In this document: positions 30,598-39,009 of the stretch, piece by piece
Layout: every line of letters begins with the position of its first letter
How positions within the stretch are numbered: the stretch's first letter is position 1
Source of the DNA: Burkholderiales bacterium
GTDB lineage: Bacteria > Pseudomonadota > Gammaproteobacteria > Burkholderiales > Burkholderiaceae_C
Length of the DNA: 56,361 bases
Direction: 5' to 3'
Assembly: GCA_016192425.1 (NCBI GenBank)
Contig: JACPUE010000055.1
Location: 1-56,361, forward strand
Translations under genes and position numbers: made by a program
Notes under the pieces: generated by a model
What the model was told of the DNA's origin: nothing
Databases searched by the model: none
The model's input: only the letters and a program-made list of their open reading frames with translations

Positions 30598-32058
30598 TCA
30601 CCCGCGCTCGAACACAGCCATGCTTTCGACGTGTGCCGTGTGCGGGAACATGTTGACCACCCCCGCCGCCGTGCAGCGGTAGCCCGCCTGGTGCACCAGC
30701 AGGCCCGCATCGCGTGCCAGCGTGGCGGGGTTGCAGCTCACATAGACGATGCGCCGCGGCGGTGTCCAGTGCTGCGCCGCTGCCGGCAGCACCAGCGCGC
30801 CTTCGGCCCCGCGCCGCGCCTGTTCGATGTCGGCCAGCGCCTTGGCCAATGCAAAGGCCCCTTCGCGCGGCGGATCAACCAGCCATTTGTCGGCCTGGCC
30901 GTCGGCCACCAGCATCTCGGGCGTCATGTCAAACAGGTTGCGCGCTACAAATTTTGTAGCTGCCAGCGCTTTATGGGCGGGCGCCAGGGCCTTGTTTTTC
31001 TCATAATTTTCGCGCGAGCGGGCCACCAGCGTCTCGCTGCCTTCTATGCCCAGCACCTCGCACGCCTGCGTGGCCAGCGGCAGGGTGAAGTTGCCCAGGC
31101 CGCAGAACCAGTCGATGACGCGCTCGTGGGGCTGCACCTCCAAAAGGCGCAGCGCGCGCGAGACCAGCACGCGGTTGATGTGCGGGTTGACCTGCGTGAA
31201 ATCGGTGGGCCGAAAAGGCATGGTGATGCCAAAGTCGGGCAGGTCATACGCCAAGGGCTCGGAGGCTTCGTCGAGCAGGTGCACCGTGTCCGGCCCCTTG
31301 GGCTGCAGCCACCATTGCACGCCACGGGCCTGGGCAAAGATACGCAGCCGCTGCTTGTCGGCATCGGACAGAGGCTCCAGATGGCGCAGCACCAGGGCGG
31401 TGACGGTATCGCCACACGCCAGTTCGATCTGCGGGCAGGTGTCGCGTGCGTCCAGGCTGCCAATGAGTGCCCGCAGCGGCATGAGCAGGGCATCGACATG
31501 CGGCGGCAGGATCTTGCAGGTCTGCATGTCCGCGATGTAGCGGCTCTTGCGCTCGTGAAAACCCACCAGCACCATGCCCTTTTTCAGCACATGGCGCACC
31601 GACAGGCGCGCACGGTAGCGGTAGCCCCACGAAGGCCCTTCGATGGGGCGCAGCAGGGTCTCGGCCCGCACCTTGCCCAGGTGCCACAGGTTGTCCTCCA
31701 GCACACGCTGTTTGACGGCAACCTGCGCCGCCATGTCCAGGTGCTGCATCTTGCAGCCGCCACAGGCTCCGGCGTGCAGGCCGAAGTGCGGACAGGCAGG
31801 CCGCACACGCTGAGACGATTCGCGGTGGATGGCCGTCAGGCTGGCCTGTTCCCAGTTGTTCTTCTTGCGGTGGGTGTTGGCGCTGACCACCTCGGTGGGC
31901 AATGCGCCATCAATGAACACCACCTTGCCATCAGGCTTGCGGGCCACGCCCTGGGCATCCAGGTCCAGGGCCTGCACCAGCAAATGGCCGTCAGGGAGTT
32001 CGGGGGCCGCGCTCAGGCCCGAGGGGGTATCGGGGGATTGGTCTTTGGATTCGCTCAT
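30598..32058 (-). CDS. rlmD: 23S rRNA (uracil-1939-C5)-methyltransferase RlmD (with R1-encoded insert)
   Basis: A 486-residue RlmD/RumA protein. It has an N-terminal TRAM-like domain, an Fe-S cluster region with Cys in '[18 protein letters not shown]', a SAM-binding '[16 protein letters not shown]' and the nucleophile Cys in '[14 protein letters not shown]'; the conserved Glu is in '[11 protein letters not shown]'. It methylates U1939 in 23S rRNA using SAM. Between '[17 protein letters not shown]' and 'FVARNLFDM' the protein carries an extra Ala/Lys-rich segment encoded by an R1 repeat (30942-31010) read in the same frame as the one in cobU. The core motifs are intact. Confidence 0.94.
   Translation of the reverse strand: MSESKDQSPDTPSGLSAAPELPDGHLLVQALDLDAQGVARKPDGKVVFIDGALPTEVVSANTHRKKNNWEQASLTAIHRESSQRVRPACPHFGLHAGACGGCKMQHLDMAAQVAVKQRVLEDNLWHLGKVRAETLLRPIEGPSWGYRYRARLSVRHVLKKGMVLVGFHERKSRYIADMQTCKILPPHVDALLMPLRALIGSLDARDTCPQIELACGDTVTALVLRHLEPLSDADKQRLRIFAQARGVQWWLQPKGPDTVHLLDEASEPLAYDLPDFGITMPFRPTDFTQVNPHINRVLVSRALRLLEVQPHERVIDWFCGLGNFTLPLATQACEVLGIEGSETLVARSRENYEKNKALAPAHKALAATKFVARNLFDMTPEMLVADGQADKWLVDPPREGAFALAKALADIEQARRGAEGALVLPAAAQHWTPPRRIVYVSCNPATLARDAGLLVHQAGYRCTAAGVVNMFPHTAHVESMAVFERG
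30942..31010 (+). repeat. R1 double-hairpin repeat, copy E (inside rlmD)
   Basis: On the plus strand it begins GCTACAAATTTTGTAGC (perfect arms GCTACAAA/TTTGTAGC), then TGCCAGCGCTTTATGGG and CGGGCGCCAGGGCCTTG. It is antisense to rlmD and read through without a stop as an Ala-Leu-Ala-rich segment. Confidence 0.85.
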
Positions 32059-32071
32059 GCCCCCGATTGTC

Positions 32072-32377
32072 TCAGCCTTGCGGGTCGGGGCTGGCTTTGG
32101 GGATGGGGGGTTGGGTTGGCGCGGGCAAGGCCATCTTGGGGGTCAGGCGGTTGACTTCGGCATCGCAACCGTAGTTGTCCAGCGAGAACACCAACTTTCC
32201 GCCCGGCGCCACCTTGGGCAGGGTCTGGTGCAGTGGCAAGGACAGATCGACCGGTGGCTCCGTCGAACGGTACAGCACCTGGTCATCCGGGCCATAGACC
32301 ACATAGCAGGTGGCCAGTGCCTGCTGGGCACCCAGCACCCCGCACAGGGCCAGGGCAGCACAACGGAACGCGCGCAT
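32072..32377 (-). CDS. Small exported protein of unknown function upstream of rlmD
   Basis: A 101-residue protein with a signal peptide (about residues 1-22, '[18 protein letters not shown]'). The mature part begins [20 protein letters not shown] and has a second Cys in '[12 protein letters not shown]', so one disulfide is possible. A Pro-rich C-terminus follows. I do not recognise the family. It ends 13 nt before the rlmD start on the same strand, so the two are probably co-transcribed. Confidence 0.7.
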   Translation of the reverse strand: MRAFRCAALALCGVLGAQQALATCYVVYGPDDQVLYRSTEPPVDLSLPLHQTLPKVAPGGKLVFSLDNYGCDAEVNRLTPKMALPAPTQPPIPKASPDPQG

Positions 32378-32449
32378 GGTTCTTCTCCTCGGTTTGCTTA
32401 GAACTTAGTCTGGCGCGATTATGCCGGGCCACACTGGCCAGGCAAGCCC

Positions 32450-32923
32450 TCACAGCGGCAAGCGGGTGCTGTGCTTGACTTCCTCCATCACCGCATAGGT
32501 GCGCGTCTCACGCACACCCGGCAGTTGCCACAGCACGGCGCCCGCAAATTCGCGGTAGGCATTCATGTCGGCCGTGCGCGTCTTGAGCAGGTAGTCAAAG
32601 CCGCCCGCCACCATGTGGCATTCCATGATCTCGGGGCGCACCTGCACAGCGGCCTTGAACTGCTCGAACACATTGGGCGTGGTGCGGTCGAGGAGCACTT
32701 CCACAAACACCAGCATCCCGGCGCCAAGCTTGAGCGGATTGAGCCGCGCCTCGTAGCCCACGATGTAGTCCTCGCGCGTCAGGCGCTGTACGCGCGCCAG
32801 CACGGCCGTGGGTGAGAGCGCCACGCTCTCGGCGAGCTTGAGGTTGGATATGCGACCGTCTTCCTGCAGGATCGCCAGAATCTTGCGGTCGATACGGTCC
32901 AGATCATCGGGGTGTTTTTCCAT
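32450..32923 (-). CDS. Lrp/AsnC family regulator, probable proline-responsive activator of putA
   Basis: A 157-residue Lrp-type protein. The N-terminal HTH is 'LDRIDRKILAILQEDGRISN' with 'LAESVALSPTAVLARVQRL'; the C-terminal ligand-binding domain has 'MECHMVAGGFDYLLKTRTAD' and 'LPGVRETRTYAVMEEVK'. It is divergent from putA, the layout of PutR/BkdR-type regulators that activate proline degradation in Proteobacteria whose PutA lacks a DNA-binding domain. The shared intergenic region carries AT-rich repeats (32931-32970) that could be its operator. The target is inferred. Confidence 0.88.
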   Translation of the reverse strand: MEKHPDDLDRIDRKILAILQEDGRISNLKLAESVALSPTAVLARVQRLTREDYIVGYEARLNPLKLGAGMLVFVEVLLDRTTPNVFEQFKAAVQVRPEIMECHMVAGGFDYLLKTRTADMNAYREFAGAVLWQLPGVRETRTYAVMEEVKHSTRLPL

Positions 32924-32930
32924 TGGTAGT

Positions 32931-32970
32931 GAATTATTTGTTTTCGATGCAATTATTTGGATATTAATTC
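32931..32970. promoter_or_regulatory. Probable Lrp-type operator between the regulator gene and putA
   Basis: AATTATTTG occurs twice (32932-32940 and 32951-32959), 19 bp apart, and GAATTA (32931-32936) is mirrored by TAATTC (32965-32970). This AT-rich patch in a GC-rich genome sits between the divergent starts. Confidence 0.55.
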
Positions 32971-33042
32971 ATCCCTCTTCGAAGGATGATGCGCACATTC
33001 CGGGCCACAGGTGCCTGGATCCACCACATCCCCACCTCCGCC

Positions 33043-36000
33043 ATGACCACAGCCTTTGCCGCCTTCGCCCCCCGCCCAGCCGACACGAGCCCGCTGCGCG
33101 CCGCCATCACTGCCGCCACCCGCGTGCCCGAACCCGTGGCCCTGGCCCCTCTGCTGGAACAGGCCCGCCTTCCGCAGGACAAGGACCAGGCCACCCAGGC
33201 ACTGGCCCTGCGCATCGCGGGCACACTGCGCCAGCGCAAGGCCTCGGCAGGCCGCGCCGGCATCGTGCAGGGGCTGCTGCAGGAATTTGCACTCTCCTCG
33301 CAAGAAGGGGTGGCGCTGATGTGCCTGGCCGAAGCCCTGCTGCGCATTCCCGACGCCGCCACGCGCGACGCACTGATCCGCGACAAGATCAGCAACGGTC
33401 AGTGGGAACATCACCTGGGCAAGAGCCCCTCGCTCTTCGTCAATGCTGCCACCTGGGGCTTGCTGCTGACCGGCAAGCTCACGGCCACGCACAGCGAGGG
33501 CAGCCTCTCTGCATCGCTGGGGCGGCTCATTGGCAAAGGCGGCGAGCCGCTGATCCGCAAGGGCGTGGACATGGCCATGCGCATGATGGGCGAGCAGTTC
33601 GTGACCGGCGAAACCATTGCCGATGCGCTGACCAACGCCCGCACCATGGAAGCCGAAGGCTTCCGCTACTCCTACGACATGCTGGGCGAGGCCGCGCTCA
33701 CCAGCGAAGACGCCGCGCGCTACTACCAGTCCTACGAACAGGCCATCCACGCCATCGGCAAGGCATCCAACGGGCGCGGCATTTACGAAGGGCCCGGCAT
33801 CTCCATCAAGCTGTCGGCCCTGCACCCACGCTACAGCCGCGCCCAATGGCAGCGCGTGATGGACGAGCTGTTCCCGCGCGTGCTGCGCCTGGCCGAGCTG
33901 GCGCGCCAGTACGACATCGGCCTGAACATCGACGCCGAAGAGACCGAGCGCCTGGAGACCTCGCTCGACCTGCTCGAACGCCTGTGCCACGCTCCCAGCC
34001 TGCAGGGCTGGAACGGCATTGGCTTCGTGATCCAGGCCTACCAGAAGCGCTGCCCCTTCGTCATCGACTTCTGCGTGGACCTGGCCCGCCGCACGCAGCG
34101 CCGCCTCATGGTGCGCCTGGTCAAGGGCGCGTACTGGGACAGCGAGATCAAGCGCGCCCAGGTCGATGGCCTGACCGACTACCCCGTGTACACGCGCAAG
34201 GTGCATACCGACGTGTCCTACCTCGCCTGCGCGCGCAAGCTGCTGGCCGCACCCGAAGCCATCTACCCCCAATTTGCCACGCACAACGCACACACGCTGG
34301 CGGCCATCTACCACATGGCGGGCCACAACTACTACGCGGGCCAGTACGAGTTCCAGTGCCTGCACGGCATGGGCGAGCCGCTGTACGAGCAGGTGGTGGG
34401 CGCCGTCACCGCAGGCAAGCTGGGCCGCCCCTGCCGCATCTACGCCCCCGTGGGCACGCACGAAACCCTGCTGGCCTATTTGGTGCGCCGCCTGCTGGAA
34501 AACGGCGCCAATACGTCCTTCGTCAACCGCATTGCCGACCCCGCCGTGGCATTGGAAGACCTGGTACAAAACCCGGTGGCTGCCGTGCTGCAAGCGGCCC
34601 AGATGGAGGGTGCCGCCGGCCTGCCCCACCCACGCATTCCGCTGCCGGTGCGGCTGTATGGCTCGGAGCGCAACAACTCGCAAGGGCTGGATCTGGCCAA
34701 TGAGCAGGTGCTGACCGACCTGTCCACCACCTTGCGCCAAAGCGCGCTGCAGCCCTGGCACGCCGGGCCGCTGCTGGTCCAAGACACCGCCCCCGGCACC
34801 ACCCAGCCGGTGCGCAACCCAGCAGACTACCAGGATGTGGTCGGCCAGGTGCAGGAAGCGACGCTGGCCGAGGTGGACCAGGCCCTGGCCTGGGCCAGCG
34901 AGGCGGCTGCCCCCTGGGCAGCCACTGCCCCGGCGGAGCGTGCCAACGCCCTGCTGCGCGCCGCCGACCTGCTCGAAGCGCAGATGCCGCAGCTCCTGGG
35001 CCTGCTGATGCGCGAGGCAGGCAAGACCTGCGCCAACGGCGTGGCCGAGGTGCGCGAAGCGGTGGACTTCCTGCGCTACTACGCCGCACAGGTGAAGGCC
35101 GACTTCCACAACGACACCCACCTCCCCCTGGGCCCGGTGGTCTGCATCAGCCCGTGGAACTTTCCGCTGGCCATTTTTGTGGGTCAGGTGGCTGCGGCTC
35201 TGGCCGCAGGCAACACGGTGCTGGCCAAGCCCGCCGAGCAGACACCGCTGATCGCCGCGCAAGCCGTGCGCGCCTTGTGGCAGGCAGGCGTGCCCAGGGC
35301 CGCCGTACAGCTGCTGCCCGGCCAGGGCGAGACCGTGGGCGCACGCCTGGTGGGCGATGCACGCACCATGGGCGTGGTGTTCACTGGCTCCACGGAAGTG
35401 GCGCGCATTCTGCAGCGCACGCTGGCCGGACGGCTGGACGCACGCGGCAACCCGGTCACGCTGATCGCCGAAACCGGCGGACAGAACGCCATGGTGGTGG
35501 ACTCGTCCGCGCTGGCCGAGCAGGTGGTGGGCGACGCCGTGGCCTCGGCCTTCGACAGCGCCGGGCAGCGCTGCTCGGCCCTGCGTGTGCTGTGCGTGCA
35601 GGAGGAAGCGGCCGACCGCATCGTGGCCATGCTCCAGGGCGCCATGGCCGAACTGCGCCTGGGCAGGCCCGACGCCCTGCGCGTGGACGTGGGGCCGGTG
35701 ATCGACCGCGAAGCGCAGGCAGGCATCCTGGCCCACATCGAAGCCCTGCGCACCAAGGGCAACCGGGTTTTCCAGGCGGACGAACACCGGCCCTCGGATG
35801 CCGGCACCTTCGTGCCCCCCACACTGATCGAAATCGACAGCCTGGCCCAACTGCAGCGCGAAGTGTTCGGCCCCGTGCTGCACGTGGTGCGCTACGCCCG
35901 CAAGGACCTGGCGCGCCTGATGCAGCAGATTGCCGCCACCGGCTATGGGCTTACGCTGGGCCTGCACACCCGCATTGACGAAACCATCGCACAAGTGCTG

Positions 36001-36744
36001 GCGCTGGCCCATGCCGGGAACATCTACGTGAACCGCAACATGGTGGGCGCTGTGGTGGGCGTGCAACCTTTTGGCGGAGAAGGCCTGTCGGGCACCGGCC
36101 CCAAGGCCGGAGGCCCGCTGTACCTGCTGCGCATGCTCTCGCGCCATCCTGCGGGCGCACTGGCCCTGTCCCTGCGCGGCGAGCAGCCGCAGGGGCACGC
36201 GCCCACGGCACTCATGGCATTGCAGGCCTGGGCCAGCCAGCGCCACACCGCATGCGCGAGCGCTTGCGAACGCATGGCCCGCCTGTCGCCCGCCCACATC
36301 ACCCAGGCCCTGCCCGGCCCCACGGGCGAAAGCAACACCTACAGCATCCTGCCGCGTGCACGGGTGCTGTGCCTGGCCTCCAGCGATGCCGACCGCCTGA
36401 CCCAGCTGGCAGCGGTACTGGCGGCAGGCGGACAGGCCCTGTGGCCCGCGGAATGCGAGGCCCTGCACCAGCAACTGCCTGAAGCCGTGCAGGAACATGT
36501 GTCGCTGGTCGCCCAATGGCAGGCCGAAAGCGTGTGGTTCGACGCGGTGCTGCACCATGGCGATGCCGATGCGCTGCGCGCAGTCTGCCAGGCGGTAGCG
36601 CAGCGCCCTGGCCCCATCGTCGGTGTGACGGGCCTGCCGACAGGCGCCACCGACGTTCCCCTGGAGCGCCTGGTGCACGAGCGCTCGGTGAGCGTGAACA
36701 CCGCAGCCGCCGGAGGCAATGCGAGCCTGATGACCATCGGCTGA
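33043..36744 (+). CDS. putA: Bifunctional proline dehydrogenase / glutamate-semialdehyde dehydrogenase PutA
   Basis: A 1233-residue PutA that oxidises proline to glutamate in two steps. The proline dehydrogenase barrel has 'GRGIYEGPGISIKLSALHPR' and 'RLVKGAYWDSEIKRAQVDG'; the aldehyde dehydrogenase half has 'ISPWNFPLAIFVGQ', 'ETGGQNAMVVDSSA' and the catalytic Cys in 'DSAGQRCSALRVL'. A C-terminal domain follows. There is no N-terminal ribbon-helix-helix DNA-binding domain, so it cannot self-repress as E. coli PutA does, which fits the divergent Lrp-type regulator. An in-frame ATG at 32986 adds 19 residues and overlaps a GAAGGA site; either start is possible. Confidence 0.95.
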   Translation: MTTAFAAFAPRPADTSPLRAAITAATRVPEPVALAPLLEQARLPQDKDQATQALALRIAGTLRQRKASAGRAGIVQGLLQEFALSSQEGVALMCLAEALLRIPDAATRDALIRDKISNGQWEHHLGKSPSLFVNAATWGLLLTGKLTATHSEGSLSASLGRLIGKGGEPLIRKGVDMAMRMMGEQFVTGETIADALTNARTMEAEGFRYSYDMLGEAALTSEDAARYYQSYEQAIHAIGKASNGRGIYEGPGISIKLSALHPRYSRAQWQRVMDELFPRVLRLAELARQYDIGLNIDAEETERLETSLDLLERLCHAPSLQGWNGIGFVIQAYQKRCPFVIDFCVDLARRTQRRLMVRLVKGAYWDSEIKRAQVDGLTDYPVYTRKVHTDVSYLACARKLLAAPEAIYPQFATHNAHTLAAIYHMAGHNYYAGQYEFQCLHGMGEPLYEQVVGAVTAGKLGRPCRIYAPVGTHETLLAYLVRRLLENGANTSFVNRIADPAVALEDLVQNPVAAVLQAAQMEGAAGLPHPRIPLPVRLYGSERNNSQGLDLANEQVLTDLSTTLRQSALQPWHAGPLLVQDTAPGTTQPVRNPADYQDVVGQVQEATLAEVDQALAWASEAAAPWAATAPAERANALLRAADLLEAQMPQLLGLLMREAGKTCANGVAEVREAVDFLRYYAAQVKADFHNDTHLPLGPVVCISPWNFPLAIFVGQVAAALAAGNTVLAKPAEQTPLIAAQAVRALWQAGVPRAAVQLLPGQGETVGARLVGDARTMGVVFTGSTEVARILQRTLAGRLDARGNPVTLIAETGGQNAMVVDSSALAEQVVGDAVASAFDSAGQRCSALRVLCVQEEAADRIVAMLQGAMAELRLGRPDALRVDVGPVIDREAQAGILAHIEALRTKGNRVFQADEHRPSDAGTFVPPTLIEIDSLAQLQREVFGPVLHVVRYARKDLARLMQQIAATGYGLTLGLHTRIDETIAQVLALAHAGNIYVNRNMVGAVVGVQPFGGEGLSGTGPKAGGPLYLLRMLSRHPAGALALSLRGEQPQGHAPTALMALQAWASQRHTACASACERMARLSPAHITQALPGPTGESNTYSILPRARVLCLASSDADRLTQLAAVLAAGGQALWPAECEALHQQLPEAVQEHVSLVAQWQAESVWFDAVLHHGDADALRAVCQAVAQRPGPIVGVTGLPTGATDVPLERLVHERSVSVNTAAAGGNASLMTIG

Positions 36745-36762
36745 TCCCCTCCCTTGACCACA

Positions 36763-36782
36763 GTTCTGCGCCCTTGGGCGCA
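36763..36782 (+). terminator. Hairpin after putA
   Basis: CTGCGCCC-TT-GGGCGCAG is a perfect 8-bp stem about 20 nt after the putA stop. No T-tract follows, so it may stabilise the mRNA end rather than terminate. Confidence 0.45.
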
Positions 36783-36849
36783 GGGCCTGTAGCATGGGCG
36801 GTAGCGGCTGGCTGCTCCCAGGAAGGGGTTGCTTGCCAACAGTAACCAT

Positions 36850-36876
36850 GGAACTTTCATGCCCCTGGTTCGTTGA
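36850..36876 (+). promoter_or_regulatory. ECF-type promoter P1, upstream of the sigma factor gene
   Basis: GGAAC (36850-36854), 16 nt, then CGTTGA (36871-36876). The same two boxes with the same spacing occur at 38411-38437. The expected start of transcription is only about 8 nt before the sigma factor ATG, so the mRNA would be nearly leaderless. Confidence 0.7.
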
Positions 36877-36890
36877 CATGGTCGTCCACC

Positions 36891-37445
36891 ATGAAATCCT
36901 TCCGCCATCTTGACGAAAGCGAATGCATCGCCCGTGCCCAGCACGGCGATGCCCTGGCTTTTTCAGAGCTGGTGTCGCGCCATCAAGACCGCATCTACCG
37001 CTTTCTCGCAAGGCTGACGCGATCACCGGACGACGCGCTGGATTTGACGCAGGAAACCTTCCTCAGCGCCTACCAGGCGCTGGGCCGCTGGCGCCCGCAA
37101 GCCCGCTTTTCCACCTGGTTGTTCCAGATTGCGCGAAACCTGGCATTCGATCAGCTGCGCCGAACCCGGCGCGTCGAATTCGTCGCGCTGCAAGAGGAGC
37201 AGGAATCCGCAATTCAGGATACCGCGCCCACCCCTGATGCGGCCTTGCAGACTACGCAGCGCCTGCGCGCATTGGAGCAGGCGCTGGCCAGGCTCCCTGC
37301 CGAGCACCGGGAAATCCTGCTGCTTCGGGAGATTGAGGATCTGGCCTATGACGATATTGCCGAGGTGCTCGGCATCAGCCTGGGCACAGTGAAGTCACGC
37401 CTGGCACGCGCCCGCGCTGGGCTCTTGGAGCGCATGCCGCACTGA
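36891..37445 (+). CDS. ECF (sigma-70 family, RpoE-like) RNA polymerase sigma factor
   Basis: A 184-residue sigma factor. Region 2 has 'FSELVSRHQDRIYRFLARLT' and 'LDLTQETFLSAYQALGRW', region 2.4 'FSTWLFQIARNLAFDQLRR', and region 4 'LAYDDIAEVLGISLGTVKSR'. It directs RNA polymerase to a small stress regulon, presumably from promoters of the GGAAC-N16-CGTTGA type seen before this operon and before the gene at 38496. It is followed by its likely anti-sigma factor after 14 nt. The ATG at 36891 was chosen; a TTG at 36873 is in frame but lies within the -10 box. No clear ribosome-binding site is present. Confidence 0.9.
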   Translation: MKSFRHLDESECIARAQHGDALAFSELVSRHQDRIYRFLARLTRSPDDALDLTQETFLSAYQALGRWRPQARFSTWLFQIARNLAFDQLRRTRRVEFVALQEEQESAIQDTAPTPDAALQTTQRLRALEQALARLPAEHREILLLREIEDLAYDDIAEVLGISLGTVKSRLARARAGLLERMPH

Positions 37446-37459
37446 CCGGAGACACCACC

Positions 37460-37915
37460 ATGACCTGCCCCTGCACCGACGATCTTTCTGCCTATTCCGA
37501 CGGCGTCCTGGCGGCCTCGGAGCAGCGCGCCATCGAGCTCCATCTGCAGACCTGCATGCATTGCCAGCAGCAACTCGATGGCTTTCTTGCGCTGCGGCAG
37601 GGACTGCGTACCTTGCCTTCGCCCCAGCTCAAGTTTGACTTGGCCCGCCATCTGGAAGAACGCCTGGCACACCCCGCCCCCAGCCGACGCAAGCCCTGGC
37701 GCCCGCAGGCTGGGGACTGGATCCGCTGGATGCCTGCCGGTCTTGCGGCCGGCATGGCGCTGGCCTCGGGCCTATGGCTCGGGGGGCTGCTGGTCGGCGG
37801 CGGGTCAGCGGCTGTTGCCCGCCCATCTGTGTCGGCGCGGGTTTTCGATCCCGTGCCCCCGGGCGGACTCTGCACTGCCAGCGAAATCTGCCGCCTTTCG
37901 AAAGGACTGCCATGA
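37460..37915 (+). CDS. Transmembrane anti-sigma factor with zinc-finger (ZAS) domain
   Basis: A 151-residue membrane anti-sigma factor. The cytoplasmic N-terminus has the ZAS motif H28-x3-C32-x2-C35 ('ELHLQTCMHCQQQL'), followed by a basic linker, one membrane span (about residues 91-113) and a short periplasmic tail of about 35 residues with two Cys ('GGLCTASEICRLS'). It should hold the sigma factor at the membrane until a periplasmic signal arrives. GGAGA precedes the ATG. The stop overlaps the next gene by 4 bp, suggesting tight stoichiometry with the periplasmic partner. Confidence 0.85.
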   Translation: MTCPCTDDLSAYSDGVLAASEQRAIELHLQTCMHCQQQLDGFLALRQGLRTLPSPQLKFDLARHLEERLAHPAPSRRKPWRPQAGDWIRWMPAGLAAGMALASGLWLGGLLVGGGSAAVARPSVSARVFDPVPPGGLCTASEICRLSKGLP

Positions 37916-38385
37916 ACCACACCACCTGGCCACGTTATCTGCTGGCAGTATCGCTGGCACTGAATCTGGGCGTCGTTGCAGCCCTGGTCTTGCGCCAGCC
38001 GCCTTCGGCAGACCATGTAGGCACAGCCCCGGAGCAACACGTGAACCTCCAGGACTACCTGGAATTGACCAGCGAACAACGCCAGCAATGGCAGCAGCTG
38101 GAGCCCGGCTTTCTTGCGGAGGTCGCGGCCAACTGGAACGCCATCCGCAAACACCGGGAAGCACTGGTGCGCCACATCTTCGCCGCGGCGCCCGACCGGC
38201 AGGCCATCGACGCCGAGCAAGCCGCCATCGCACGCCTGCAGGCAGAGCAACAGCAGCGGGTGATTGCCCAACTGCTGGCCGAGGGTTCCCTGCTGAATGC
38301 ACCGCAGCGCAACCGCTTGATGGAGTTGCTGCTGCGCCGCTATGCACAGGAGTCTTCCGAGGAAGAACTGCTTCACCGCGAGTGA
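37912..38385 (+). CDS. Membrane-anchored periplasmic sensor of the CnrX/ZraP/Spy (heavy-metal resistance) type
   Basis: A 157-residue protein with an N-terminal anchor or signal (about residues 9-28) and a periplasmic all-helical domain rich in Gln/Glu/Arg ('LTSEQRQQWQQLEPGFLAEV', 'HREALVRHIFAAAPDR', 'EQAAIARLQAEQQQRVIAQL'). This matches the CpxP/ZraP/CnrX superfamily of periplasmic metal or stress sensors. It overlaps the anti-sigma gene (ATGA), the gene set of the CnrYXH/NccYXH metal-sensing systems. Few His or Met residues are visible, so metal binding is not assured; misfolded protein could be the signal. The family is clear; the ligand is unknown. Confidence 0.8.
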   Translation: MNHTTWPRYLLAVSLALNLGVVAALVLRQPPSADHVGTAPEQHVNLQDYLELTSEQRQQWQQLEPGFLAEVAANWNAIRKHREALVRHIFAAAPDRQAIDAEQAAIARLQAEQQQRVIAQLLAEGSLLNAPQRNRLMELLLRRYAQESSEEELLHRE

Positions 38386-38410
38386 AGCCTATGCTGCTGC
38401 GCAAAAGCCT

Positions 38411-38437
38411 GGAACATTTGTCTCCACGGCGCGTTGA
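38411..38437 (+). promoter_or_regulatory. ECF-type promoter P2, upstream of the secreted-protein gene
   Basis: GGAAC (38411-38415), 16 nt, CGTTGA (38432-38437): identical boxes and spacing to P1 at 36850. It lies about 60 nt before the next ATG and marks that gene as a likely target of the sigma factor next door. Confidence 0.7.
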
Positions 38438-38495
38438 AGAAGGCAAGGTCGCACCACATGGTGCCTCTCTTTTGTTCAACCCTCTTCAGGAGTAC

Positions 38496-38975
38496 ATGAT
38501 GAAACCAACCCTGCCCCTGCTTCTTGCACTGGCTCTCGCTGCCCCAGTGGGCGCATTCGCTGCCGACGCACACGACCATGGCAAGGCCGCCCCCCACAAG
38601 CTGGAACTCAATGCAGGCAAGAAATGGAGCACCGACGACGCGCTGCGCCAAGGCATGGCATCCATCCACGCATCGGTGTCGCAGATACTGCCGGCAGCAC
38701 ATTCCGGCAAGGCCCAAGCCGCGGACTACGACGCCTTTGCCCAAGCAGTGTCTGCGCAAATCACCTACATCGTGGAAAACTGCAAGCTCGATCCCAAGGC
38801 CGATGCACAACTCCACACCATCGTGGCAGACATGGCGGAGGGTGCGGAAATCGCCCAGGGCAAGCAAAGCGACAAGAAGCGCGCCTCAGGCGTGGTCAAG
38901 GTAGCCCAGGCGGTGAACGCCTATGGCAAGTACTTTGACCATGCAGGCTGGAAAGCCATCAAGATGCCGCACTGA
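38496..38975 (+). CDS. Secreted helical protein, probable target of the adjacent ECF sigma factor
   Basis: About 158 residues. A signal peptide (cleavage near 'GAFAADAHDHG', about residue 23) exposes a short His/Asp N-terminus (DAHDHGKAAPHK). The rest is mostly helical: 'LRQGMASIHASVSQILPAAH', 'QITYIVENCKLDPKADAQLH' and 'MAEGAEIAQG', suggesting a four-helix bundle. I do not recognise a named function; the His cluster could bind metal. CAGGAG precedes two adjacent ATGs (38496 and 38499); the second has the better spacing. It has its own ECF-type promoter. Confidence 0.75.
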   Translation: MMKPTLPLLLALALAAPVGAFAADAHDHGKAAPHKLELNAGKKWSTDDALRQGMASIHASVSQILPAAHSGKAQAADYDAFAQAVSAQITYIVENCKLDPKADAQLHTIVADMAEGAEIAQGKQSDKKRASGVVKVAQAVNAYGKYFDHAGWKAIKMPH

Positions 38976-39009
38976 CAGGCCAGAGAGGCCGCTTGACCGC
39001 ACGCGCTGT

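Noticed and set aside
32953-37026. A 1357-codon open frame antisense to putA
   Set aside because: Open only because of GC-rich codon bias opposite putA; composition is Gln/His/Gly/Ala-rich with no motifs, while the plus-strand protein is clearly PutA.
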